Assembly: GCA_903970565.1 (NCBI GenBank)
Contig: CAJCJE010000713.1
Span: forward strand, 1 to 5,598
Direction of reading: 5' to 3'
Source: Candidatus Melainabacteria bacterium
GTDB lineage: Bacteria > Actinomycetota > Actinomycetes > Mycobacteriales > Pseudonocardiaceae
DNA: 5,598 nt
Each line of letters starts with the position of its first letter. Position 1 is the first letter of the stretch. Below, piece by piece: positions 4,651-5,598 of this stretch. Under the pieces are notes generated by a model, which was given only the letters and a program-made list of their open reading frames with translations, was not told the DNA's origin and made no database searches. The translations under genes were made by a program, and so were the position numbers.

Positions 4651-5079
4651 ATGCGCGAACACCGCGGAGTGGCTATCCCTCCGCACCTCCAAGCGCACGC
4701 CGACCGCGTGCCTGACGACATCCTCAATGCCCTGGCGCCGGTCGACCTGGTCGCCCGTTGTCTGGCCGCCGATGAGTACACGGCGAAAGCCGAGGACGCG
4801 AACCGCCGCCGGGATCACACCCTGGCGACCGGGTATCGCGGGCTCGCCGAGGAAACCCTGTCCGCGCCAGTGGACACCGTCGACAACCGCGCCGAGGTCG
4901 CCGAACTGCTGGTCAAGGCCGATCAGGCCGGCGGTGAGGTAGCCCGCGGCTATCGCCAGCGCGCCGAGGAACTCCGCAGCGCATTGCGCCCCGATGACCG
5001 GTTCGTTTCAACCGCCAAGCGGTTGATCGGCTACAACGTCGCCGGATCAACCCGCATGATCTTGAAGAGGTCCACATGA
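4651..5079 (+). CDS. Hypothetical alpha-helical protein
   Basis: 142 residues from ATG at 4651, with AGAGGGG at 4636-4642 (8-nt spacer). It starts 18 nt after the previous stop, the only non-overlapping junction in the block after 1595. The protein looks all-helical, with charged repeats such as VDLVARCLAADEYTAKAEDA, YRGLAEETL, RAEVAELLVKADQA and GYRQRAEELRSAL. The spacing of the YRGLAEE and YRQRAEE segments suggests two related helical hairpins. The basic end carries RLIGYNVAGSTRMILKRS. I recognise no family. Its stop overlaps the next start by ATGA, pairing it with the coiled-coil protein that follows. Confidence 0.75.
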   Translation: MREHRGVAIPPHLQAHADRVPDDILNALAPVDLVARCLAADEYTAKAEDANRRRDHTLATGYRGLAEETLSAPVDTVDNRAEVAELLVKADQAGGEVARGYRQRAEELRSALRPDDRFVSTAKRLIGYNVAGSTRMILKRST

Positions 5080-5598
5080 TCGCCATGCCCAACATCGCCG
5101 ACACTGAGCTGGCCAAGCTCAAGGACGCGCGCACTGCCCTCGTCGGCCGCCGAGACGGCGTTGAGGTCGAACTGCGGCAGATGCGCGAGTCGTGGGCGGA
5201 ACGCGCCGCACTCGGCGACGTCGACGACCAACTGACCGCCCGGATCACCGCCCACCAGGGCAACCTCGACGCACTCGTCCGTGCCTTGCAGCTCAACGAG
5301 GAGCGGCGCCTGGCGGTCGTCGCCGAGCAGGACGCGGCGACCGCGGCCGAGCAACTGGCCGCCGACCGTGCCCAGTACCTCGCCGACGTGGCAGCGTTCG
5401 CCGCACGGATGCCCGCCGAGCTGCTCATCCAGCGGCTGTTGGATGTCGCGCACGCCGCGCTTCGCTCAACCGTCGCGGAGATCCGCAGCCTGCACGCCGA
5501 GCAGGAACGGCTCACCACTGAATGGCATCGCCACGCCGGCGCACAGGCACCGGCTCGCAAGGGCGACGTGTCATTCGGGCCGGGCGTGCTGGATCGCG
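5076..5598 (+). CDS. Coiled-coil protein of unknown function (cut by right edge)
   Basis: The frame is open from ATG 5076 to the window end (174 full codons), with AAGAGG at 5065-5070 (5-nt spacer). The first 125 residues are almost wholly helical and heptad-like: LAKLKDARTALVGRRDGVEV, ELRQMRESWAERAAL, LVRALQLNEERRLAVVAEQD, then AATAAEQLAADRAQYL. After AARMPAEL comes another helix (IRSLHAEQERLTTEW), then a looser Gly-containing tail. This suggests a dimeric or filamentous scaffold, or a DNA- or protein-handling factor; no enzymatic motif is seen. It is coupled to the helical protein at 4651, so the two may act together. The C-terminus lies outside the window. Confidence 0.8.
   Translation, partial: MIAMPNIADTELAKLKDARTALVGRRDGVEVELRQMRESWAERAALGDVDDQLTARITAHQGNLDALVRALQLNEERRLAVVAEQDAATAAEQLAADRAQYLADVAAFAARMPAELLIQRLLDVAHAALRSTVAEIRSLHAEQERLTTEWHRHAGAQAPARKGDVSFGPGVLDR

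Noticed and set aside
4856..4876. An additional CCCTGTCC...GGACA pair within the helical protein gene
   Set aside because: A single isolated pair, far from the dense cluster, is compatible with chance in GC-rich coding sequence.
4913..5560. 215-residue minus-strand frame rich in Ser, Arg and Ala
   Set aside because: It mirrors the coiled-coil gene at 5076; its composition is that of a frame shadow in GC-rich DNA, and no upstream signals fit.
1..5598. tRNA genes, attachment sites, CRISPR arrays, insertion sequences
   Set aside because: I saw no tRNA-like cloverleaf, no regular spacer-repeat array and no transposase. The attachment site is expected beyond the left edge, past the integrase 3' end.

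Overview
The window looks like the integration/regulation end and early region of an integrative genetic element (prophage, phage satellite or integrative plasmid) in a high-GC actinobacterium. The clues are GC-rich codon third positions, frequent GTG starts, an integrase N-terminus of the type common in actinobacterial elements, and TAGGTT-like -10 boxes. I cannot name the species. The left boundary (attachment site) and the cargo, conjugation or packaging genes are outside the window, so the exact element class is open.

Layout. Positions 1-1044 carry two leftward genes: a tyrosine-type integrase cut by the left edge, and upstream of it an XRE-family regulator whose end overlaps the integrase start by 8 nt. 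Positions 1045-1149 form a compact divergent control region with facing promoter candidates that share their -35 area, plus overlapping inverted repeats likely to be an operator. Rightwards come an excisionase/AlpA-like winged-helix protein (1150-1392) and a roughly 200-nt interval with a strong hairpin. After that, nine genes run without real gaps to the right edge. They are a 36-residue protein, a DnaB-N/RepA-like ATPase (1702-3078), six small proteins including a second excisionase-like DNA-binding protein (4222-4632), a helical protein, and a coiled-coil protein cut by the right edge.

How it may work. The regulator would hold the divergent region silent and be co-expressed with the integrase. 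When it is released, the rightward operon would supply excisionase and a replicative ATPase. Immediately after the ATPase, positions 3044-3214 hold ten copies of TGTCC/GGACA, several in perfect inverted or direct repeats, ending in a long hairpin. This is a good candidate for an iteron-type origin lying inside coding DNA. The order int, repressor, divergent xis, rep, origin resembles phage-inducible chromosomal islands as well as integrative plasmids and prophage early regions. Seven of the eight junctions between the last nine genes are 4-nt ATGA or GTGA stop/start overlaps.
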